From Welwitschia mirabilis (Eukaryota > Gnetophyta > Gnetopsida > Welwitschiales), in contig JBOZIK010000001.1 of assembly GCA_051453625.1 (NCBI GenBank), forward strand, positions 40,854,693-40,895,502: a stretch of 40,810 bases of DNA, read 5' to 3'. The notes under the pieces were generated by a model. It saw only the letters and a program-made list of their open reading frames with translations, was not told the DNA's origin and ran no database searches. This document shows positions 31,561 through 40,810 of the stretch, in pieces; the stretch's first letter is position 1, and every line of letters starts with the position of its first letter. Position numbers and translations under genes: made by a program.

Positions 31561-31921
31561 GCTTTAGAATTAGATAACTAGTAGACTTATGAAAAAGTTT
31601 TTCTTTCACTTCTCTTTCTTACATGGATCATAAAGTAAAAGAATGTGACTTCTATGGAACCTTTAAACATGGATTTTCATAAAGAAGAAAAAAATTATAG
31701 ATTGTTAAAGCTACTTAAGAATTTTTAACACCTAATTCTATTAAAAAATGGATTATAGGCTATACTTTTGATACTATTTAAAATTCATTAAACAAAGGTG
31801 TTCATAATATAGTTCTCGATAACTAAAATTACATGCATGAAGTGCAACAAGGAAAGGAGGATGTGCAAAAATATGGATTTGTGATCCTTTCAAGTTTCAT
31901 GTTGAAATTACATTTGAAGAT
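31561..31921. other. short unassigned stretch before element Q
   Basis: No coding motif found on either strand. It would be the integrase-upstream part of the gypsy fragment if that were continuous, but no RNase H signature is visible. Confidence 0.4.
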
Positions 31922-33352
31922 TGTTGACATGAAGAAATTAGCATTACAAACAAGTATAATTAATTAATTTGCCACAGAGAAAAATATCTAATTCATTAAT
32001 TTATGATAAAATGATGTCTTTTACCCTTTTATTTTGTTTCCATGAAAACATAAGTTTTCCCCTAACATTAGTAGGTTTATTGTTGGCTTTTGAAGAGCAC
32101 TCCCAAAACTTGAAGGATTTCTAGCATAAAAATTCCCAGTTATTAGCCTTCTGAGGGAAAATTACTCCAAACTCATGTTCCTACATCCATTGAGGGAATT
32201 TATCACCTTCAACTTATTGGCTTAGTTAAATGATATATCAAATTTAACTTTAACTCTAGTGACACATGGTAAAAGTACAAAATGACACATCATAGTGATG
32301 TGGCAACAATGAGGATGAGTAAGTGAAAGATGCATAACATGATATTCATTTACAACATCATCAGCAATCAGAGGACATGTTATCACCATGCTTACATAAG
32401 AAGAATAAGAATCATTCTTTGTGGTTACAATGTCAAAAATTATAACTTCCTCCTTAAGTAACCATCTAATGTAATCCCCTTATGTAACTACCTAGCAATG
32501 CTTACCTAATGTAATCATGGCAAAGCTTTCTAAGCCTTTTCTCATCTATAAAAAGACCTTGAGCTCCCATTGTAAACATTTTTGATTGGCTTAATGTGGG
32601 TAAGACTAGAAGTGTTAAGACATCATGGTGTTCTAATTATATTTTTTAGAGGGTACAATGTACAAGGCTAGTTGAGAAGTCTTTCTTCTTTACCTTTCTT
32701 CATTCTATGTAATGTATCTTTTATTTTTAATACAAGAATTGGTTTTCTTCCTTTCATTATTAATGATCATACATGTGGTATTAGCAATCTTTGGGAGAAA
32801 CTAATTCTTAAGTAGTTTCATTCTTTCATTTTTAATGCATAGAAATAGGTATTAGTAATCCTTAGATGAGCTTATTTAATTATCAAGTTCTTTCATATAG
32901 AATGAGTTATTTAAGGCTACTTTTATGAATTCATAGTACTTGTTATTTGATGGATCTTATGCACTTTTATTTATACTTTTCATACTTATGAAGGGCTATG
33001 AAGTATTAGGAGGATTGAATAACTCACCGACACTCATGTGGTGGATAAGATTATGCCTCCACATCAAACCTGAATGACTTGATAATTTTAGTTCATGTTT
33101 TAGAACACAGGAATCATTAGAATAAGGTGAAGTAAAGCAAGAATTAATTAGACCTTTGAAACACTTTCATTTCCCTACGATGTTAACCAACGATCACTTT
33201 CATCTCAACTTTCCAATTTTTAGTTTATTTTGTTTTTTACTGTAAGTTATAATAATTGTGTTTCTCTTATAAAAGTTAACTTATATATCCATGTGGAAGA
33301 ATTGTACTAGGTCCTTACCTAGTTAAATCTAGATCAGTGCTATACACGAACA
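31922..33352 (+). repeat. 5' LTR of element Q (1431 bp)
   Basis: Aligns with 37222-38574 throughout, for example GATGTCTTTTACCCTTTTAT near its start and ACTAGGTCCTTA(C/T)CTAGTTAA near its end. TG...CA ends. TATAAAA at 32547-32553. Confidence 0.88.
32547..32553 (+). promoter_or_regulatory. TATA box of 5' LTR of Q
   Basis: TATAAAA, 625 bases into the LTR. The partner LTR has TATAAAA 607 bases in. Confidence 0.6.
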
Positions 33353-33357
33353 GATTC

Positions 33358-33375
33358 TAGTACTATTGTTAGGGA
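33358..33375 (+). other. decayed tRNA-Asp primer binding site of Q
   Basis: TAGTACTATTGTTAGGGA, five bases after the LTR end. Against the 18-base complement of the plant tRNA-Asp 3' end used by Athila-type elements (TGGCGCCGTTGCCGGGGA) there are 8 differences, every one C to T or G to A. Confidence 0.7.
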
Positions 33376-34327
33376 TATTGCTATGGTGATTTTTTAAAAA
33401 TTGCATGATGTCCTTCTTACAATTTTCTTTTAGTTATTTTTTATTTCTCCAGTTATGGGTACTAGTCCTTCTTTTAGTAATTCTTCAACTAGTCTTTTTC
33501 TCTTTTCTTTGTGTGTTTTCTTTTCCTTCCAATGATGGGTACTAGTCCTTTTCTAGTGAAATCCAAATTGGTTTTCTTCTTGAGTTTTATTTTATCTTTT
33601 ATTCTAATCTTAAAAAAATATCTATATCTAATATTTCATATTATAGGTCTATTGACTTTCTTGTAATGGTAACTGAAACTAAGATTGAACAAAGGAGGAA
33701 ACATAAATTTTAACTCTAATGATTTTATTTATGTATTTGTTTTTTTGTGACTTTTGTAAAATTCTATGATTTTTTATTTTTCTTTTATTTTTATTTTGTT
33801 GTATAAATTTTGGAAACATTAAGAACATATAGGGTTATTTCCCTAGGTTGAATTTAATCAAATTATAGTCTATTTTATTTTGTAGTATCAAATCCTATAA
33901 TCCAAAACTTTTAGTATAGACCTAAACTGAACCTTTGTACTTTTTCAAACTATTTATCGCCAAAGGATTGACACCACTATCTTCTTTGACTAGCACCACT
34001 GACATTGCTTCTTAGACCACTTTACAACTTAAATAAAAACCTCACATCACCTCTTTAAAACTTCTTTGATTACAGACTTCCTATAAAACCCTAAAACATT
34101 AGTAAAAGGTGAATGGTTGATCAAAATCATAACCTTTTTTCTAAAACTTAGAAATAAGTAGGACTCCTAACCCATTGCAAACCTACTTTGAATAGCCACT
34201 TATCTATCCTATAGTTGTTAGAACCATGATTAATCCAAATGCATTATAAGATACTTCATTAGATCTAAACAAACTTTAGAGGACTACCTTTAATGCAATT
34301 TATATCAACCTCAATCCCTAAATCTTT
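33376..34327 (+). other. leader region of element Q, no gene seen
   Basis: T-rich stretch with a repeated word ATGGGTACTAGTCCTT near 33455 and 33535. No supportable coding frame. Confidence 0.5.
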
Positions 34328-35460
34328 TTGATATGGGATAGATCCTTGAAAAGTATACTCAACCCTATCCATACATATATTAACCTTCTTATCACTCTAA
34401 ATTCCAAAATCCATATGTCAAATAACTGGCGTTTGATCTTATGCATTCCATTGCCTCTCACAATCCTTATATTTCATCATCTTTTCTATATTTATTATCC
34501 CTTGATCCTTAACCTTCATGTTACTTTTCATATCCTTAATCCTTTGATCATTACCCATTATCTTTCTACACCTAATAAGTTACCTCACCTTCTTTCAAAG
34601 ATTTCTAGAAGATGCTTCTAACATGCTTTAATTCCCTTCATAATTTTTGGAAGAAGCTACCAATAAAAATAAAGAAAATATCAAGCAACTCCTTTAACAA
34701 ATAGCTAAATTAATGATTAAATCCTTAGGGATCTTAACCAATAATAAGAAGAAGGAAACATTCCTATATTCCATGAACCTAAGATCCTTCAAAACTTTAA
34801 AGGAATTTATGAGACTAGAATCAATAACACCCAAACCATATTTCATAGGAATGAGGAAGAAAGACATGAAGAAAACCATGTATAAATTAATGAGGATATC
34901 CAAGAGACCTTGAATTTCAACATGCCTTAAAGAGTGAACAGCTATGTATAAGTATGTTATACTTTAGAGTAGGATAAGACACATTAGATGATGATCAATT
35001 AATAATAAGTGAGCAATCATTTGAGGGAACAACAAATTAGAAACTTATACAATAGAGGACAAATTAATAAGTGACATTGATGAAGATAACATTGAAAGTG
35101 AACCTATTTTTAAATCACAACCACTATTGCTTATGTAGCCACATAAGAAATAATCCCTTAATAACCTTAATGAAGAGAAGAACATTAGCCAAGAGCCTAC
35201 ACATGATCCATCCTATGAAAAGCCTTGATCTTCTTCTCAATTATCTCTTAAGCCAACAATGTCACTTTCATCTTTCTCATCTAAGAAAGACCTAAACTTT
35301 AATGACAAAGATAAACCATCCTTTTCTTTAGAACCACTTTGTAATAGAATTCTTGATGATCATTCACCTTCTTCAATGATTTCCAATTCATCTTTGTCTT
35401 CATCCTAAAATAATGTCTTTCATGAGTTATTGAGTAAACACAAAAATACTAAAGGATGAA
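34328..35460 (+). pseudogene. degenerate coding region of Q, unidentified (gag-like position)
   Basis: Lies where gag is expected. The 97-codon ORF 34328-34621 may be a shifted reading of a Pro/Tyr/Asn-rich segment. The 66-codon ORF 34713-34913 is Lys-rich (LTNNKKKETFLYSMNLRSFK). From about 35050 another frame gives acidic and Ser-rich pieces (SDIDEDNIESEPIF, SLSSFSSKKDLNFNDKDKP, HSPSSMISNSSLSSS). No CCHC knuckle, protease or RT motif is present. Calling it gag rests only on position. Confidence 0.35.
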
Positions 35461-37210
35461 CAATTTCTCATTTTGAATGCATTACTTTTACTACTAGTAT
35501 TGATGTTTTCCCAAATTTTTTGAATTCATGCACAAGTATCTATCAGGATTCTCTATCATCCTTAAATGTTTGCATTATTCTGACTCATATCCAACCATTG
35601 CATCAATCATCTTAAATCTTTACACATGTATTACCTTGAAAAATCTTGTGAAATTTTTAGTTTCTTTGTGTTCTTTAAATTAGACTTTTATTTTAGAGTA
35701 TATTTTTCTTTTAGAATAGATTTACATTTAAAAAATTAAAAATGTTAAAAACATTTGTGCTTAATGCACTTTCTTGCCTTAAACCACCCAAGCACTATCG
35801 CCTATATAATCATCACCTTTAATACTTTCATTTAGGAATTCAAAATTTAATCACACCATAGAATAAATCACCATTGCCTCATGTCTTTTCATCCACCAAT
35901 TTTACTTTTTCACCACCTAATAAACTTCATCAACCACCCTTCCCTTCCATCCATCTATGCTTTTCTTAGATTATATGATGCTAGTTGATGGTCCTTGATG
36001 AAATAAGCCATTAATAAGTGATCACATTGTCATTTAATGAGTGATCACTTGTCATTATGAATTAGGTACGTTTACCTGTGGTTTTTCAAAAAACACTTTT
36101 ACTTACTTTTTAGTTAACTTGTTAAAGTTAGTTTTACTTTAGTTCTTCCAACTGGAAAATGTGATTGAATTAAGATGGAATCTACTTTTATATTATGTTA
36201 ATTATTTTTAAAGAATTTTATGGGGATAAGATTTATCTTGATTAGGCTAATGAGACAATGACTCCTTTACGTGTATTAAAATTAATTAAATATGACAAGG
36301 AGTGATTAAAAGAAAAAGAAATATTTCCTATGGAAAAGCACATTATTTATTAGTTAGTTAAAATTAGGTTTATTTAACTACATTAGGGCTATGGATGTTC
36401 ATTAACAGTGTAGATCCAATGATTTATTTTACAACATGTTCAACTGCATCACGGCTATAAACACTTGCTCGCAATATAGCATTGACTCCTTCATACATTA
36501 ACATGCTTAACTCTATTGGAAGGTGATGTCATAACACTGGATGCCCAATTTGATCTAAATTCTTAAGACAAGGAATAAAATATGATTGTGGAAAAGGTAA
36601 TACTTGGAATGAAAAAGGTGGAATTGGAAGATTCTTTTGTGTTTACTTTTCTTAAACTTATGTGTGTGGAGATTGACTTAACTTAATTTTGATTTCTTGC
36701 AGGTTTACTTAGAGGATATATTATTCATTTGATATTGTAATATATTTTAGATTTCGAATAAAATTCATAGAATTTTTAATAATTATCATCATTAAATTAG
36801 GTATTCTATCTTTTAAATTTATGAATGATGCAATTTTTACTAGGTTTTGATATTTGATTTGTTCTAAATATTGCATCATGGTTTTCTCTTGGAATATATT
36901 GCGGTTTTCCCTAAATAAGTACATCAAATGATTTTCTAACCTTGTATAAAAACCATGTAATGTAATCTCCTTATTCTCAAAAGATTTATATCAATTTTTC
37001 TCTCTGTACCTTTGAGGACAAAGTTCAGTTTTGGATAGGGGCTATGGCATTTGTTTTTTTACAATTTTTCTCATTTTAATGCCTTATTTATTGAAAATCA
37101 ATTAAAAAGTTTTCAAAATAATCTTATTTCTATACTTAAAAATATTCACTCAATTTTTCCATGTTAACCATATCATTATCAACTTTTATTGAGAGTCTAG
37201 TAAAAGTTTG
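35461..37210 (+). other. remaining interior of element Q, no gene recognised
   Basis: About 1.75 kb, AT-rich. A minus-strand 68-codon ORF at 36721-36927 has no features. Near 37010-37050 the sequence TTTGAGGACAAAGTTCAG followed by a G-rich run resembles the 3' end signature of Athila/Tat elements. A small pair with TGATCAC words lies at 36019-36056. Confidence 0.5.
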
Positions 37211-37221
37211 ATTAAGGGATG
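37211..37221 (+). other. polypurine tract of element Q
   Basis: ATTAAGGGATG immediately before the 3' LTR. Confidence 0.6.
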
Positions 37222-38574
37222 TGTTTATATGCAAAAATTAACATTACAAACAAGTATAATTATTTAATTTAACATAGGAAAAGTCATTTAATTTATCAAT
37301 TTGTCATAAAATGATGTCTTTTACCCTTTTATGATGTTTTAATGTAAACATGAGTTTCCCCCTAATGTTGGTAGGTTTGTTACTAGTTCTGAAGAACACT
37401 GTCAAATCTTGAAGGATTTCTAATATAAAAAGTTGTCACCACCAGCTAGTGTCGTCATCCTTCTAAGGAAAACTTGCTTTAAAATCATGTCCCTACATCC
37501 ATTAGGGAAATTAATCACTTTACACTTATGGGCTGAGTCAGATGATAAATCATATTTAACCTTTAACTCTAGTGACACATGGTGGAAGCACAAAAAGCCA
37601 TATTATAGTAACATATGATGACAATAAGGATGAGTATGTGAAAGATGCATGACATGACATCTATTGATAGCATTATAATGAGTGAGAGGATATGTCATCT
37701 CCACACTTACATAAGAAGATGAAGAATCTTTCTTTACGTAACAGCCTAATATAATCCCCCTTATGTAATCACCCATCTAACACTCATCTAACACAATCAT
37801 GACAAATCTCTCCAAGCCTTCTCTCATTTATAAAACATCCTTAATCCCCCATTGTAAATAACTTTTAGTTGGCTTAACGTAAGGAAGACTTCGAGCACTA
37901 GGACATCTGGGTGTTCTGATCATCTTTCTTAGGGGGTGCAATGTTCAAGGCTAATTGAGGAGTATTTCTTATTCATTTTTCTCTATTTGATGTAATATAT
38001 TTCTTAGTTTTAATACAAATATTGGTCTTCTTCCTTTGATTATTAATATTCATGCATGTGGTATTAGCAATCTTTATAAGAATGTTAGGTAATCTTACTT
38101 AATTATCAAGTTCTTTTATACCAAGTGAGTTATTTGAGGCTACTTTTTTGAATTCCTAGTTATTATCATTTGCTGGATCTTATACACTCTGGTTCATACT
38201 TTTCATACTTATGAAGGGCTATGAAGTATCAAGGGACTAAATTACTCACCAACACTTATATGGTGAATGCAATTATGCCTCCACATCGATCCTTAATAAC
38301 TTGATAATTTTAGTTCATGTTTTAGAATATAGGGATTATTAGAGTGAAGGTGAAAGGCAAAATAATCAATTATACCTTTGATACACTTTCTTGTTCCTAT
38401 GACATTGACTAAAGATGACTTTCATCTCAACTTTCTGATTTTTAGTTTATTTTATTTTTCATTGCAAGTTATAATAATTATGTTTCTTTTGTAAAAGTTA
38501 CCACATATATCCCTATGAAACAATGATACTAGGTCCTTATCTAGTTAAATCTAATTCACTGTTATACACGAACA
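37222..38574 (+). repeat. 3' LTR of element Q (1353 bp)
   Basis: Begins TGTTTATATG and ends ATACACGAACA. Alignable with the 5' LTR but with many substitutions and indels, indicating an old insertion. TATAAAA at 37829-37835. The 61-codon ORF 37433-37618 is an LTR reading without features. Confidence 0.88.
37829..37835 (+). promoter_or_regulatory. TATA box of 3' LTR of Q
   Basis: TATAAAA at the position matching the box in the 5' LTR. Confidence 0.6.
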
Positions 38575-39084
38575 AATGTCAAAAAAGAAAAGAGAAAAAC
38601 ATACATATCAATAATTAGTTTTAGATACTTACTTTGGAAGAATGAAAAAATGGTAATAATTAATGCTAAATAATTTTAAAACAAAAATAGAAAATAAAAA
38701 TAATCCATCAGAGAAAAAAATAGTAACTAATATAGTTCTATGTTGATTGTGAATACTCCCCTTTAATTGTCAATACATAAGAAAATATAAAGAATGCTCT
38801 AGTGTAAAAAGGAAAGGGGTGTTCTAATTAAAAGGGAGAGAGATTTTGGGGTTTTTGTAGGAATTACATGGGAAGTGGAGTGCTGCCAGAGTTTATCTTT
38901 GGAATGGTCAGCTATAGGTAGAGAGGTGTACTTTACCTAGATTAGGCGCATCTTCTACGTGTCAGATCTCTTATGCTTTCCTCTAGTGTGGTTTTCCTAA
39001 GTAAGCATTTTTTTTAAAAGGTTTTCAAGCGACAGTTTAGCTAGTGTTTACTTAGTTCATGGGAATTATCAAAGTGGTTTTTAA
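38575..39084 (+). other. region between Q and the LINE ORF1; probable LINE leader in its right part
   Basis: No coding frame. From about 38805 the DNA is less AT-rich, with AGGGAGAGAGATTTTGGGG and GTGGTTTTCC words, and could be the LINE 5' untranslated region. The 5' end of the LINE cannot be placed. Confidence 0.35.
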
Positions 39085-40440
39085 GTGCATCTTCAATGTG
39101 CCTTTAGAAAGATCCTTAATAGCATCATTGCTATGAAAACCCAAAAGAGTGCAGTAGTAATGGTTAGACCTCATGCTAGTTTTCCTACCCTTAAGAGGAG
39201 GTTTTTCAATCAATACCTTACAAACCAAAAAAAAAATAAAAGGATGAGCTTAAGTGGATCTAAGGTATCTAAGGTAGCAGAAGTAAAAAAATACCCTTCA
39301 ATGGCAGTGAAATCTTCAAGCACCAAATCATATGCAGACTCAACGAAGGGAAGCAAGCCTTAAAGCTTCCATAACTTAGACTTTGGCTTTAAGCATGAAG
39401 AAGACATCGTTCATGCAAAGATATAAAAAACCTATTCCATGCATTTAGAGGCTTATTTTACTAATATCCTCACTAGAAAATTTTAATCTTTAGAATGGCT
39501 TTCGTTCATTGAAAAAGTGCGATTACATTTCAACCAAAAAATTCCCATAAGTTGCAAAGTAATCCATTTTAGAGATGGGTTATTACATTTTGTTTTTAAC
39601 ACCAAAAATAAAATGAATAAGGTGTAGCAAAAGAACCTTATTTCTTTGGTCATAGAGGTTTATCCTTAATCAAATAGTCTCTTTTATTCTTAATAAACCC
39701 ATCATTTTTAGAAAGATCCCAGTGTGTATTCATATTTTAAACCCACATCTAGAAATATGGCACAAAGAGTTTTTTAGGCAACTAAGTGATATGTTGGAAG
39801 ACTTTATCAAGCTAGATAAAAACACGGATCTAATGACGAGAATGGCAATTACTAAAATCTATATGTATATGAGACTGGATAGTTTCAAAGCTAATAAAAT
39901 TACTATGGATACTATATGGGATTAATTAGTTTTTAACCAGAGATTAAAAATATTTCTTTACATTGTTCAAAATTGGTGAAAATGAGCATAAAATGAAAAA
40001 ATATAAGAAGGATGAGGAAATTGCAAAGAACGATTAAGAAGAATTGAAAAAAAGAAACATAAGAAGAAATCATCTTCATATCCAAATAATGATCTCATAA
40101 CCTAAGCAAATAAATTTAACATTCTATTTGAGGGAGGACTAGATTAGTCAAAGGAAAAGGATCCAAAAAATCTCTAAAAAAATGGTTAATAGGAAATACA
40201 ATAGATGGATAATATCCACAATGCATCAATTTGCTCAATAGAACCTCAAATTCAAACATCAAAAATGGAGTGAAGGCAGGATCAGAAAGAAATTAGAATG
40301 ATAATAAAAGAATGCATTGCAGATGCACCAGTCATAAGTAAAAATGTAAAAGTTAAACAGATAGACATGAGGATTAAAATAGATATCCACAAAGGCAAAA
40401 TGGAGAAGGATATGAAGGAGGACATCTGAGATGTTAAATA
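39085..40440 (+). pseudogene. plant LINE (L1-like) ORF1 with DUF4283-type region, broken
   Basis: ORF1 of plant LINEs encodes an RNA-binding protein. The first open stretch 39085-39363 (92 codons) is basic and ends KSYADSTKGSKP, like the SYADVVKGS motif before the DUF4283 domain. After stops, other frames give EWLSFIEKVRLHFNQ and VIHFRDGLLHFVFNTKNK. The 67-codon stretch 39722-39925 reads NPHLEIWHKEFFRQLSDML and FIKLDKNTDLMTRMAITKIY, matching the W-x-P...LPxxLW...GxxxxxD pattern of DUF4283. A Lys/Glu-rich tail follows. I see no CCHC knuckle. Several stops and shifts. Confidence 0.65.
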
Positions 40441-40446
40441 GCCTTA

Positions 40447-40810
40447 AGTCTCCTAATTATTATTTCTTAAAATTGTAGAGGCCATAGAAATGACCAGAAA
40501 ATTTCCCATCTTTAGAGTTTGTTGAAAGAATTCTTAGTGTTTATGTATCTTATCCAAGAAATAAAATTAGATCTAATCAAAATTAATTATTTTTTATACA
40601 AAGTACTCTTAGTCTTTTATTTCAGCTTGAAGTACTAGCATAAAAGGAGGATTGATGATTCTCTGAAAGCATGGTAGCATCACCACTATCGGTAAAAGTA
40701 ATAACCATCTTATAATTAATTAAATATTCAATAAGAAAAGATGGAGAATTACTAACTTCTATGGGACTCAAGGTGCAACCCAAAGATTCTAATGTCTTTA
40801 TCAAATTATG
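40447..40810 (+). pseudogene. plant LINE ORF2, start of AP-endonuclease domain, broken, cut by window edge
   Basis: This endonuclease nicks target DNA for LINE insertion. From 40453 the frame reads LIIIS-stop-NCRGHRNDQKISHL, matching the domain start (IISWNCRGLGN...KI..L), with the Trp replaced by TAA. KEF and IQEIKLDLI follow at the LxETKL position. After a shift near 40600, GGLMIL (usually GGLxILW) and WRITNFYGTQG match the downstream W-x-x-T-x-x-YG block. RT and the rest lie beyond the window. No minus-strand gene is supported at 40622-40804; that ORF is an antisense reading. Confidence 0.72.

Larger units (their letters stand above)
31922..38574 (+). mobile_element. LTR retrotransposon Q, Athila/Tat-like, without visible pol
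   Basis: Two diverged direct repeats, 31922-33352 and 37222-38574, both TGTT...ACGAACA, enclose 3869 bases. A decayed tRNA-Asp primer site follows the first repeat and a TTAAGGGATG purine tract precedes the second. TATA boxes sit at matching places in both. The interior has no protease, RT or integrase that I can recognise and is far shorter than in autonomous Athila elements, so Q is a non-autonomous or deleted copy. Flanking five bases (AAGAT and AATGT) match only 3 of 5, so no target duplication is claimed. Confidence 0.8.

Noticed and set aside
31917-38579. Target duplication for Q (AAGAT / AATGT)
   Set aside because: Only 3 of 5 bases match, no better than chance in AT-rich DNA.
1-40810. 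CRISPR array, operon, riboswitch, phage or toxin-antitoxin system
   Set aside because: Nothing in the sequence supports any of these. Direct repeats are tandem duplications or LTR motifs and the genome is plant nuclear.

Overview
This is a window of a flowering-plant nuclear genome made almost entirely of decayed retrotransposons. The DNA is very AT-rich (single lines near 20% GC), every recognisable reading frame is broken by stops and shifts, and there are three runs of exactly 100 N. Several long terminal repeats carry the plant initiator-Met tRNA primer site TGGTATCAGAGC. I find no intact host gene, tRNA, rRNA or CRISPR array, and I cannot name the species.

Left block, 1-15933, minus strand: parts of four related Ty1/copia elements, which I call Y, X, Z and W. 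Y (1-2836: LTR, primer site, gag) sits inside the 3' LTR of X. X (2837-7068) and Z (7169-11824) share one architecture: gag, the start of the protease region, then a jump over integrase, reverse transcriptase and RNase H straight to an extra ORF E that resembles the 'putative plant transposon protein' family, then (seen in X) two polypurine tracts and an LTR. Gap 7069-7168 separates X and Z and should hide the end of Z and the front of X. W (13490-15933) is an LTR plus gag cut by gap 13390-13489.

Middle block, 16764-24188, plus strand: a complete copia element P of the same family, with two LTRs, a 4-of-5 matching target duplication, primer site, gag remnant, protease, integrase, reverse transcriptase, RNase H, two polypurine tracts and no ORF E. 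The Y/X/Z/W/P family has doubled polypurine tracts, LTRs full of a GGTCGACC palindrome, a coiled gag with CCHC knuckles, and an extra 3' ORF. This combination is typical of the Sirevirus (SIRE/Maximus) lineage; that assignment is inference.

Right block, 24194-40810: AT-rich intergenic DNA with local tandem duplications; an unexplained GC-rich island (28330-29160); a broken Ty3/gypsy integrase on the minus strand (30985-31560); a plus-strand LTR element Q (31922-38574) whose primer site is a transition-decayed tRNA-Asp site, as in the Athila/Tat lineage, but with no visible pol; and at the right edge the ORF1 and start of ORF2 of a LINE.

The genes do not form a working pathway. The story is one of nested insertion, shared deletion derivatives and C-to-T decay. 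I see no convincing undescribed system. The most interesting items are the shared protease-to-E deletion structure, the repeated LTR palindrome and the GC-rich island.
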